A stretch of DNA of 9,184 nt from Hyphomicrobiales bacterium. GTDB taxonomy: Bacteria > Pseudomonadota > Alphaproteobacteria > Rhizobiales > Xanthobacteraceae. The notes below the pieces were generated by a model, which did not search any database, had not been told where the DNA came from, and worked only from the letters and a program-made list of their open reading frames with translations. The stretch is from the NCBI GenBank assembly GCA_021730825.1, contig JAKFYO010000275.1, positions 1 to 9,184 on the forward strand, written 5' to 3'. The stretch's first letter is position 1. Each line of letters starts with the position of its first letter. This document shows positions 1 to 6,315 of this stretch, in pieces. The translations under genes were made by a program, and so were the position numbers.

Positions 1-450
1 CTGTAACTCTTTGAGTTGCGAGGCCCAGAGACGAGCGGGCGCTTGCATCTTCGCGAGATCGCGGGAGCAATATTCGTCGAGATAAGGCTTCTCGATGAGT
101 TGTCCGTCTTCGCCGCGCAAGACGCCTGCCGCGCCAAGCTGGCCAAAGAGCTTGTAGCGGATTTGATTGTTCACGCGGATCAATACGTTCCGCAGCGGGA
201 TCGATTGTGTGACTTCATGGGCGATGGCGCGCTGGTTGTTGCCGTTCGTGAACGCCTGCCAGGACCACTGGAACGGAGGCGGCGGCTCGATGACGCCACG
301 CAAGTAGCGGCCGATCCGTAGTTCCAGCTTCGGCGCGTAACTGCGTGCGAACAGATTCCATGCAGTTGCTGCCGGGAGCGCCAGCAAGAACGCCATCGCT
401 AGTGCGATGAGTTGAGAGCGTTTGAGCGATGGAATGCGGAACATCGTCAT
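1..450 (-). CDS. AlgX/AlgJ-like SGNH-type acetyltransferase, N-terminal part (runs off left edge)
   Basis: An open frame of 150 codons runs without a stop from an ATG at 450 to the window edge; a second ATG lies at 444. The protein opens with a short basic stretch and a hydrophobic segment at about residues 12-30, which fits a signal anchor or signal peptide to the periplasm. Next come a motif with PLRN and NNQIRYKLFG (about residues 90-107) and GEDGQLIEKPYLDEYC (about 117-132). This pattern is typical of the start of AlgJ/AlgX/DHHW-type proteins, which transfer acetyl groups onto polysaccharides using a Ser-His-Asp SGNH hydrolase fold. The catalytic residues would lie beyond the window, so activity cannot be judged. 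The start lies 2 nt after the stop of the MBOAT gene and has no strong ribosome binding site, suggesting translational coupling. Family assignment is fairly sure; the polymer substrate is unknown. Confidence 0.72.
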   Translation of the reverse strand, partial: MTMFRIPSLKRSQLIALAMAFLLALPAATAWNLFARSYAPKLELRIGRYLRGVIEPPPPFQWSWQAFTNGNNQRAIAHEVTQSIPLRNVLIRVNNQIRYKLFGQLGAAGVLRGEDGQLIEKPYLDEYCSRDLAKMQAPARLWASQLKELQ

Positions 451-452
451 CG

Positions 453-1871
453 CTAGAACCGGAAATAGATAAACGGAGTGAATGGGACTGCGAAGGCGCG
501 TGCCAGTGCGATCACGTAAAGCGCGATCAACGCGGCTACCGCCAGGCGTTGCAGGTGAATACTGCGCTCATGCGCGCGCACGAGCGGCGCATAGAGCTTT
601 GTCGCAGGCAGCAGCGAAAGGATCGAGCCCACGAGTACCGCAAGCGGCAATTCCGGCGGAATGTCGAGCGTTGATGCGCCTCGCGTAAAATCGAACATCG
701 CGGTCAGGTAGCCTGCGATATGCTCCGCCGAGGTCGCGCGGAAGATCACCCAGCCGATCATGACGATGAAGAGGGTAACAGCGGTCGAGACAAATGCGCC
801 GGCGCGTTCGAGCCAGCGGATCAGGAACATCCGGTCAAGCGTCAGGAAGAGCCCGTTATAGGCACCCCACAAAACGAAATTCCAGCTTGCGCCATGCCAG
901 ATGCCGGAAAGCAAGAAACAGATCCAGAGGTTGAGATAAGTTTGCGCCGCCGAGCCGCGATTGCCGCCCAAGGGTTTGTAGAGATAGTCGCGGATCCACG
1001 TGGTGAGCGAAATATGCCAGCGCCGCCAGAAATCGGTGAGCGAGCGTGCCGTATAGGGCATGTTGAAGTTTTCGCGGAGCCCGAAGCCGAGCATGCGGGC
1101 GAGCCCGATCGCCATGTCGGAGTATGCCGAGAAGTCGAAATAGATTTGTAGCGTGAAGCAGACGACGCCGAGCCAGGCTTGGCCTGAACCAAGCGTTCCC
1201 GCGTCAGCACCGAAAGCGGTGTCGGCGAACGCGCCGCACGTGTCGGCGATCAGCAATTTCTTCGCGATGCCTCGCGCGAAACGTAGAAATCCTTCCCAGG
1301 CATCGTTCCATGTGACCGCCGCGGGCTTCGCGATCTGATCCTGCATCTCGTGATATTTGAGGATCGGGCCGGCCAAGAGCTTCGGAAACATAAAGACGAA
1401 GAGGCAATAGTCCGAGAAACTGCGCGCTGGCTTCGAGGTGCCGCGATAGGTGTCGATGAGATAGCTGATCTTCTCGAACACGACGAAGGAAACGCCGATG
1501 GGAAGCGCGATCTTCAGGAGCGGGAGTTGCGAGCCCGCGAACGGCGCAAGCAGCGTGTTGAAATTCGCAATCAGAAAGTCGGTGTATTTATAGAAAACCA
1601 GAATGCCGAGATTGCTGACGATGCCCACGCCAAGCCAGAATTTGCGCGAGCCTTCGTGCGTTCCAGGTATGATGCGTTTCGAGAGGATGTAATCCAGCAG
1701 CGAGGATGCGAGCACGACCGGGACAAAGAGCGGTTCGCCCCACGTATAGAAGGCAACCGAGCCGAGGATCAGCGCCCATTTCTTGGCGCCTGCGCGGTCA
1801 TTGAACCAAAGATAGACGGCATAGAATGCCGGGAACGCGAACAGCGCGAAAAACGGTTCGTAAAACAGCAT
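453..1871 (-). CDS. MBOAT family membrane O-acyltransferase (AlgI-like)
   Basis: This 472-residue multi-pass membrane protein is close to the usual AlgI length. AlgI-type MBOAT proteins pass acetyl groups from a cytoplasmic donor across the inner membrane to a periplasmic partner that acetylates an exopolysaccharide. Family hallmarks are IGVSFVVFEKISYLID (about 125-140), FDFSAYSDMAIGLARMLG (about 245-262), SLTDFWRRWHISLTTWIRDY (about 277-296, His286) and SGIWHGASWNFVLWG (about 322-336). His326 in the WHG motif matches the essential histidine of the family. The gene begins 75 nt after the metal transporter operon ends and is followed after 2 nt by the AlgX/AlgJ-like gene, its expected partner. 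No alginate or other polymer synthesis genes are in view, so the symbol algI is withheld. The ribosome binding site is weak (GGGAC well upstream of the ATG). No terminator is evident between this gene and the transporter, so read-through is possible. Confidence 0.93.
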   Translation of the reverse strand: MLFYEPFFALFAFPAFYAVYLWFNDRAGAKKWALILGSVAFYTWGEPLFVPVVLASSLLDYILSKRIIPGTHEGSRKFWLGVGIVSNLGILVFYKYTDFLIANFNTLLAPFAGSQLPLLKIALPIGVSFVVFEKISYLIDTYRGTSKPARSFSDYCLFVFMFPKLLAGPILKYHEMQDQIAKPAAVTWNDAWEGFLRFARGIAKKLLIADTCGAFADTAFGADAGTLGSGQAWLGVVCFTLQIYFDFSAYSDMAIGLARMLGFGLRENFNMPYTARSLTDFWRRWHISLTTWIRDYLYKPLGGNRGSAAQTYLNLWICFLLSGIWHGASWNFVLWGAYNGLFLTLDRMFLIRWLERAGAFVSTAVTLFIVMIGWVIFRATSAEHIAGYLTAMFDFTRGASTLDIPPELPLAVLVGSILSLLPATKLYAPLVRAHERSIHLQRLAVAALIALYVIALARAFAVPFTPFIYFRF

Positions 1872-1946
1872 GGATTTCGCGCTGCGTCCCTTACACTTTT
1901 CGCCGGGATGATTAGCGGAAGGGGCTGCTTGCGTCCACGCGGGCGC

Positions 1947-2861
1947 TTACACCGTCCTCGGAATCCCGCGTTTTGGGCCGAAAAGCATGGCCGCAAGCTG
2001 AAACAGCCCCGCCACGACGGCAATGGTGCCCGCCGCCCCGAAGGAAATCTCGTAGCCGAAGGCAAGCGGCAGCAACACCGCAATCGCATAGCCGAACACG
2101 CCGCTTGCGAGCGCGAACAAAAGCGAGAGCAGCACCTGCGTCTTCAGGTCGTCGGTCAGCATGCGCGCGGTCGCGGGCGGGCACACCATCATGGCAACAA
2201 GCAGAATGACGCCCACCGAAGACAGTGAAATGACGGCGGCGAGTGCGGCGAGTGCCACGATCAAGGCGCCGATCATGCGTGGCGAAATGCCGATGGTGCG
2301 GGCGAAATCAGGATCGAAGCTGACGACACGAAGCTCTTTAAACAGAAGGACGATGACGAGCGCCACGACCGCGAGACCGAAGGCGAGCCGCCCGAGTTGC
2401 GGCGGTAGGCTTGCGAGCGCTGCGGTATCGAACAGGCTCCGGAGTCCTGCTGCCGCTGGCCAGATCGCAGTTTCGATATTACCGAAGAGAATATGATGCA
2501 CGTCGAAGCTGGTGCGCGCGACGCCGCTCTGCTCGAGCAGGAGCACGCCTAGCGCGAACATCGCGGTGAATACCGAGCCGAGTGCGGCGGACGGTTCGAC
2601 GCCAGCTATGCGGCGCAAGAATTCGACCAGCATTGCGGAGAAGAGAGCCGCGGCGAAGGCGCCCGCGAGCATCACCCATGTCGCAGTGGTACCTGCAAGA
2701 ACGAACGCGATCACGATGCCGGGCAGCACGACATGACCCATCGCGTCACCCAGCATGCTCTGGCGCGTCAGCACCAGAAAATTTCCGATCAGCGCGCAGA
2801 CGAGCGCCGCAAGTGTGCCGGTCAGCATCGCGGGCAGGTCGATCTGCAAAAACGAGGTCAT
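1947..2861 (-). CDS. metal-ion ABC transporter permease, ABC-3 family (second permease, TroD/SitD-like)
   Basis: This is an integral membrane subunit of a zinc/manganese-type ABC importer, forming the metal channel with the neighbouring permease. About eight hydrophobic segments span the protein. Family signatures are RQSMLGDAMGHVVLPG near the N-terminus, KELRVVSFDPDFARTIG in the central cytoplasmic loop that faces the ATPase, and MMVCPPATARML in the second half. An ATG at 2876 would give 309 residues. I chose the ATG at 2861 (304 residues) because it forms an ATGA overlap with the stop of the upstream permease and has GAGG six bases before it. It is the last gene of the four-gene transporter operon. 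Two different permeases in one operon point to a Tro/Sit/Mnt-type system rather than ZnuABC. The substrate is inferred, not shown. Confidence 0.93.
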   Translation of the reverse strand: MTSFLQIDLPAMLTGTLAALVCALIGNFLVLTRQSMLGDAMGHVVLPGIVIAFVLAGTTATWVMLAGAFAAALFSAMLVEFLRRIAGVEPSAALGSVFTAMFALGVLLLEQSGVARTSFDVHHILFGNIETAIWPAAAGLRSLFDTAALASLPPQLGRLAFGLAVVALVIVLLFKELRVVSFDPDFARTIGISPRMIGALIVALAALAAVISLSSVGVILLVAMMVCPPATARMLTDDLKTQVLLSLLFALASGVFGYAIAVLLPLAFGYEISFGAAGTIAVVAGLFQLAAMLFGPKRGIPRTV

Positions 2862-3778
2862 GATGCGCCTCGCCATTGGCGTGCGCCGAGCGCGCGAACC
2901 ACGATGCCGCGGGCCGAACCAAAAAAGACGCTGAATAAAAGAAGCGCGAAGGCGACAAGTACGATCACCGCGCCCGTCGGCGTGTCCGGGCTGACGGCGG
3001 AAATCGCCGCGCCGAAATAAGCGGAGGCGGCACCGATCATGGCAGAGATCAGCGTCATCCGGCCGGTATGGTTGGTCCAGAAACGCGCGGCGGCGGGGGG
3101 AGTTATGAGAAGGGCCACGATCAGCACGAGGCCGACGACGCGAAGCCCGATCACAACGACTGCAAGCACGAGTGCGAGGATTGCGAGGTCGAGCAACCGC
3201 ACCGGAAAGCCGTGCGCACGCGCGTAATCGGCGTCGAACGATATCAGTGTCAGTTCTTTAAAGATTGCTGCGACCGCGATGGCAACCACGAGCGAGAAGA
3301 CTGCGAGCGTGATCGCTTCCTCGCGCAGCATGCCGGCAGTCGCACCCAGAAGATAAATGTCGAGCCCGGCCTGACCGCCGGTCTTGAGCGTCTGGATCAC
3401 GGTGAGCATTACGATGCCGAGCGCGAAGAAGGTCGCAAGCACCGAGGCGATGGCGGTGTCTTCGGTAAGCCTAGTCCGGTTCGTGATCCACTGGATTGCG
3501 AGTGCAGCGAGAATTGCGGTCAGCGCAGCACCCGTCATCAGAAACGGCAAACTGCGGCCGGAGAAACCGAGTGACACGGCTACGATAAATCCGAGCGCAA
3601 CCCCCGGAAGCGTCGCGTGCGCGACTGCATCGGCGACGAGCGCGCGGCGGCGGAGCATCGCGAATACGCCGACAATACCCGTCGCGGCACCGAGTGCGGC
3701 TGCGCCAAGCATCACGACAATGGTGTTATATCCGGCCTGCAGCAGGAGAATGGAAACGAGCGAGTGAAGGTCGTTCAT
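2858..3778 (-). CDS. metal-ion ABC transporter permease, ABC-3 family (first permease, TroC/SitC-like)
   Basis: This 306-residue inner-membrane permease is of normal length for the ABC-3 family and is rich in hydrophobic helices. Recognisable motifs are RRRALVADAVAHATLPGVAL (about 43-62), KELTLISFDADYARAHGFPV (central loop, the probable contact with the ATPase) and LLITPPAAARFW in the second half. It is paralogous to the downstream permease, sharing the positions of the LPG, KEL-SFD and PPA-AR motifs, and the two probably form a heterodimeric channel. The ATG at 3778 overlaps the ATPase stop codon as ATGA, and its own stop overlaps the next gene's start in the same way, so the three genes are tightly coupled in translation. 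Mn, Zn or Fe(II) are the plausible substrates for this family. Confidence 0.93.
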   Translation of the reverse strand: MNDLHSLVSILLLQAGYNTIVVMLGAAALGAATGIVGVFAMLRRRALVADAVAHATLPGVALGFIVAVSLGFSGRSLPFLMTGAALTAILAALAIQWITNRTRLTEDTAIASVLATFFALGIVMLTVIQTLKTGGQAGLDIYLLGATAGMLREEAITLAVFSLVVAIAVAAIFKELTLISFDADYARAHGFPVRLLDLAILALVLAVVVIGLRVVGLVLIVALLITPPAAARFWTNHTGRMTLISAMIGAASAYFGAAISAVSPDTPTGAVIVLVAFALLLFSVFFGSARGIVVRALGARQWRGAS

Positions 3779-4578
3779 TGTCCGGAGTTCAGCGAGAGCG
3801 GCACGCCATAGGTGCGGGCGATATTGTCGGGTGTGAACGCAGCCGCTACCGGGCCGCTTGCGATCAGTTCGCGGTTCAGCAGCACGACGTGATCGAAAAT
3901 GTCCTTCACGCTCGAAAGATCGTGGTGGACGGCGATTACGAGCGCGCCGGAGTCCCGTAAATCCCGGAAGACTTTCGTCATCACGCCTTCGGTTACGGCG
4001 TCCACGCCTGCGAAGGGCTCATCAAGCAGAAAAAGCTTCGCCTGTTGCGCGAGTGCGCGGGCGAGGAATACGCGCTGCTGCTGGCCGCCTGAGAGCGCGC
4101 CAATCTGCCGGTCAGCGAATTCGCTCAAACCCACCATGTCGAGGTATTTGCGCGCGCTTGCCCGATCCGAGGTACGCAACGGCTTCAGCCATCCGATGTT
4201 GCGATAAAGCCCCATCGCGACAACATCGGCGGCGGTCGCAGGAAAATCCCAATCGACGCTCGCGCGTTGCGGGACATAGGCGAGCAGGTCGCGTTGCTCG
4301 GAAACGGGCTGCCCAAAAATCTCCGCGGTGCCGCTGGCTTTCGGAACGAGACCGAGCACGGCCTTAAGCAAACTCGATTTGCCCGCGCCGTTCGGTCCGA
4401 CGATCGCGACCAGCCCGCGCTCCGGTGCATTCCACGTGAAGCGCTGAAGCGCGGTACGGCCGCCGTACTGCACGGTGAGATCGCGAATGGCGAGCGGCGG
4501 AATCGGCATGACGCCGGAAGATACGCGGTCCGATGGCAGTGGGGCCAGCACTTCAGCTTCCGGCCTTGAGCTTGCCAT
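3775..4578 (-). CDS. metal-ion ABC transporter ATP-binding protein (TroB/SitB-like)
   Basis: This cytoplasmic ATPase powers the metal importer. All ABC motifs are intact: Walker A GPNGAGKSS (61-69), Q-loop YVPQ (Q104), signature LSGGQQQRV (162-170), Walker B LFLLDE (182-187), D-loop GVD (191-193) and the H-loop in AVHHDL (H218/H219). The length is 267 residues from the ATG at 4578, which overlaps the upstream binding-protein gene by 26 nt. The first 23 residues do not resemble the family; homologous sequence begins near LAIRDLTVQYGG. Two shorter starts are possible. A GTG at 4551 lies just after the upstream stop and is preceded by GGAAG. An ATG at 4509 lies immediately before the conserved region. 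I keep the longest frame but consider the GTG at least as likely. The gene ends in an ATGA overlap with the first permease. Confidence 0.93.
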   Translation of the reverse strand: MASSRPEAEVLAPLPSDRVSSGVMPIPPLAIRDLTVQYGGRTALQRFTWNAPERGLVAIVGPNGAGKSSLLKAVLGLVPKASGTAEIFGQPVSEQRDLLAYVPQRASVDWDFPATAADVVAMGLYRNIGWLKPLRTSDRASARKYLDMVGLSEFADRQIGALSGGQQQRVFLARALAQQAKLFLLDEPFAGVDAVTEGVMTKVFRDLRDSGALVIAVHHDLSSVKDIFDHVVLLNRELIASGPVAAAFTPDNIARTYGVPLSLNSGQ

Positions 4579-5518
4579 TCAGCCCGCGCGGCGGCGCTTC
4601 GCCGCCGAGTGCGCGCGAGATCGCGGTTACGTTATGGTCCAGCATGCCGATCAGCGTGCCTTCATAGCTGCCGGGCGCGCCAAGGGCGTCAGAATAAAGC
4701 TCGCCGCCCACGATCACCTGATGGCCACGCGCACGCGCGCCTTCGACAAGCGCGCGGATGTTGCGCTCGGGCACCGAGCTTTCGACGAATACGGCGCGGA
4801 TTTTTTTCGCGACCAGAAGCGAGACCAGTTCTTCGATCCGCTTCAGTCCGGCTTCGCTCTCGGTCGAAAGTCCCTGGATGCCCTCCACTTCGAAGCCGTA
4901 GGCGCGGCCGAAATAGCTGAAGGCATCATGCGCGGTAATCAGCACGCGCGAGGCTTCCGGCACAGTTTTCAGAATCTTTTGCGTGTATTCATCGAGACGC
5001 TGGATTTCGGCGAGGTAGGCTTTAGCGCCGGCTTCGAAAGTCGTGCGGCCCGCAGGATCGCGCGCGATCAGCGCATCGCGCACCGCTTCGACGACGATGG
5101 ACCATAGTTTCGGGTCCATCCATACATGCGGGTCCTTGCGGTCTTTATATTCTTCGTCCGCGAGCAACTGCGTGGCGGGAATTTTCTCTGCCGCAAACAA
5201 CACGGGCTTGGAGCGGGCGAGGGCTTTTAGCGTTTCGTCGAGTTGCGCCTCCAAGTGCAGGCCATTGGCGACCACGAAGTCGGCAGCGCTTAGCCGTGCA
5301 ATATCCGCGCGCGTGGGGCGGTAGGTATGAGGATCGACGCCTTCGCCAAGCAGGCTCGTCACCTCGACGCGGTTGCCGCCAACGGCGCGGACGGTATCAG
5401 CCAGCATCGAAACGGTGGTCACGACACGGAGCGGCTTTTGTTGTGCTGTTGCTTCCTGGGCGGGCCAAGCAAGCGAAACGATCGCGGCGAAAACCACCGC
5501 TGAAAAAGCATGGCGCAA
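4553..5518 (-). CDS. metal-ion ABC transporter substrate-binding protein (cluster A-I, Zn/Mn type, TroA/SitA-like)
   Basis: This periplasmic receptor delivers a divalent metal to the two permeases. I place the start at TTG 5518, giving 321 residues with a compact signal peptide (MRHAFSAVVFAAIVSLA, cleavage probably after EATA). AAGGA lies six bases upstream. An in-frame TTG at 5584 would add 22 residues and bury the signal peptide. In numbering from 5584, the candidate metal ligands are His86 (DPHTYRPT), His153 (DPHVWMDP), His219 (ITAHDAFSYF) and Asp299 (GGELYSDALG). His-His-His-Asp is the set known from TroA. The His-rich loop of many zinc-specific ZnuA proteins is missing between residues 130 and 150. 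Together with the two-permease operon, this favours manganese or mixed Mn/Zn/Fe uptake, which remains an inference. It is the first gene of the operon; the leader carries several inverted repeats. Confidence 0.9.
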   Translation of the reverse strand: MRHAFSAVVFAAIVSLAWPAQEATAQQKPLRVVTTVSMLADTVRAVGGNRVEVTSLLGEGVDPHTYRPTRADIARLSAADFVVANGLHLEAQLDETLKALARSKPVLFAAEKIPATQLLADEEYKDRKDPHVWMDPKLWSIVVEAVRDALIARDPAGRTTFEAGAKAYLAEIQRLDEYTQKILKTVPEASRVLITAHDAFSYFGRAYGFEVEGIQGLSTESEAGLKRIEELVSLLVAKKIRAVFVESSVPERNIRALVEGARARGHQVIVGGELYSDALGAPGSYEGTLIGMLDHNVTAISRALGGEAPPRGLNGKLKAGS

Positions 5519-5524
5519 AAGCTT

Positions 5525-5533
5525 TCCTTTCCT
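5525..5533 (-). promoter_or_regulatory. ribosome binding site for the metal-binding protein
   Basis: On the minus strand AGGAAAGGA ends six bases before TTG 5518. It is the best Shine-Dalgarno match near this gene and the main reason for choosing the inner TTG start. The upstream TTG at 5584 also has an AGGA nearby, so it is not excluded. Confidence 0.5.
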
Positions 5534-5559
5534 GCAAATGCGAACGACTTGCAGGAAGG
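5527..5559 (-). promoter_or_regulatory. inverted repeat over the ribosome binding site (hairpin or operator)
   Basis: Arms at 5527-5537 and 5549-5559 pair over 10 of 11 positions (minus strand CCTTCCTGCAA and TTGCAGGAAAG) around an 11-nt centre. In a transcript that starts upstream of 5559, the right arm would tie up most of the AGGAAAGGA ribosome binding site. As DNA, the same repeat has the TGCAA/TTGCA symmetry of a protein operator. Its place just before a metal-uptake operon makes regulation plausible. Neither role is shown. Confidence 0.4.
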
Positions 5560-5595
5560 TGCGCTTTTGGGCTATGGAAGTCAAGCTTCCTGCGA

Positions 5596-5613
5596 GTCAT
5601 TCGCAAGAATGAC
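5596..5613. promoter_or_regulatory. 18-bp palindrome, candidate operator of the metal-uptake operon
   Basis: GTCATTC and GAATGAC form perfect 7-bp arms around GCAA. The site lies about 80 bp upstream of the inner TTG start and just 12 bp before the outer one, where a metal-responsive repressor (Fur, Mur, Zur or MntR type) would be expected. I do not recognise it as a published box of any of these. No clear -35/-10 pair is seen beside it. Confidence 0.4.
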
Positions 5614-5630
5614 CCTTACCTCCAAACTAA

Positions 5631-5660
5631 AAGCCGGCGCCCATTCCTGAGCGCCGGCTT
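5631..5660 (-). terminator. intrinsic terminator after the peroxiredoxin-like gene (bidirectional shape)
   Basis: A perfect 10-bp stem (AAGCCGGCGC / GCGCCGGCTT) with a 10-nt loop starts about 30 nt after the stop codon of the 5692-6300 gene. On the minus strand it is followed by TTTTAGTTT. On the plus strand it is followed by a T-rich CTTCTTT, but no plus-strand gene leads into it. It separates the thiol-reduction operon from the metal-uptake operon. Confidence 0.85.
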
Positions 5661-5691
5661 CTTCTTTGGGCTTGGAAGCCGCTCTAAGCGC

Positions 5692-6300
5692 TTACGAGCC
5701 GTAGTGGATCGTGCAGCCGTAAGGACGCGTCGAGGGGTTCGGCACGGGCTTGTTCGCGGCAAGCGCGCCCAGCGTTTCGCGTACATAATTCACGGCCTTC
5801 GGAATCGAGTCCGCGCGAGAGGACGGAATGCTGTCGATGCCGCCTTTGTAGACCAGCGTGCCGCTTGCATCGATCACGTACATATGCGGCGTGGTTTGCG
5901 CACCATAGAGCGAGCCGATCTTGCCGTCCGGGTCGAGAACAGTGTTCGTCGGAACCGCATTGCGCTCGGCATTCACCTTGATCGCGGCGGGCCCTTCGAG
6001 AAAACCCTGCCTGCCGGGAGGCGAGGAGATGATCTGCAACCACACGATGCCCTGCGCGGTCGCGTCCTTCTGCGTCGATTGCATGTTGTTCGCGTTGTAG
6101 TGCATGCGCACATAAGGACAATCGTGGTTGGTCCATTCCAGCACCACAATTTTTCCGCGCAGCGATTTCAGATCGACGGTTTTTCCGTCCGCGGTGCGAG
6201 CGGTAAAATTCGGCGCTTCCTTGCCGATTGGCGGCGAAGCGAAGGCGGGAATTGCCAAGGCTGCGGTGAGGGCGGCTGTCGCAATCAGTTTCTTGATCAT
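5692..6300 (-). CDS. exported peroxiredoxin-like (AhpC/TSA, thioredoxin-fold) protein
   Basis: The 202-residue product begins with a clear signal peptide (MIKKLIATAALTAALAIPAFA) and should act in the periplasm. The redoxin fold runs from about 25 to 180: IGKEAPNFTARTADGK, then EWTNHDCPYVRMHY with Cys61 in the active-site loop, DPDGKIGSLYGAQTTPHMYV with the cis-proline region (Thr137-Pro138), and TLVYKGGIDS. A second cysteine, Cys196, sits in a conserved-looking C-terminal PYGCTIHY. Two single cysteines far apart, without a CxxC pair, fit the PRX-like1 type of putative peroxiredoxin better than a thioredoxin or TlpA. The expected reaction is thiol-dependent peroxide reduction; this is family inference. 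It lies 15 nt after the DsbD/ScsB-type gene, with AAGGGAG in the gap as ribosome binding site, and is followed by a strong terminator. It is therefore the last gene of a two-gene operon and a likely client of that reductase. Confidence 0.85.
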   Translation of the reverse strand: MIKKLIATAALTAALAIPAFASPPIGKEAPNFTARTADGKTVDLKSLRGKIVVLEWTNHDCPYVRMHYNANNMQSTQKDATAQGIVWLQIISSPPGRQGFLEGPAAIKVNAERNAVPTNTVLDPDGKIGSLYGAQTTPHMYVIDASGTLVYKGGIDSIPSSRADSIPKAVNYVRETLGALAANKPVPNPSTRPYGCTIHYGS

Positions 6301-6315
6301 GCTTTTCTCCCTTTT

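Noticed and set aside
1872..1946. Terminator between the permease and the MBOAT gene
   Set aside because: Only a 4-bp GCGT/ACGC stem is visible and there is no T-run, so I cannot support a terminator.
1350..2228. 292-codon plus-strand frame
   Set aside because: Antisense to the MBOAT and permease genes and across the gap between them. Its charged, Arg/Glu-rich composition is typical of the strand opposite membrane-protein genes.
5579..5584. TTGACT as a -35 box for the metal operon
   Set aside because: No acceptable -10 hexamer lies 16-18 bp downstream (CACCTT at 17 bp), and the position overlaps a possible start codon.
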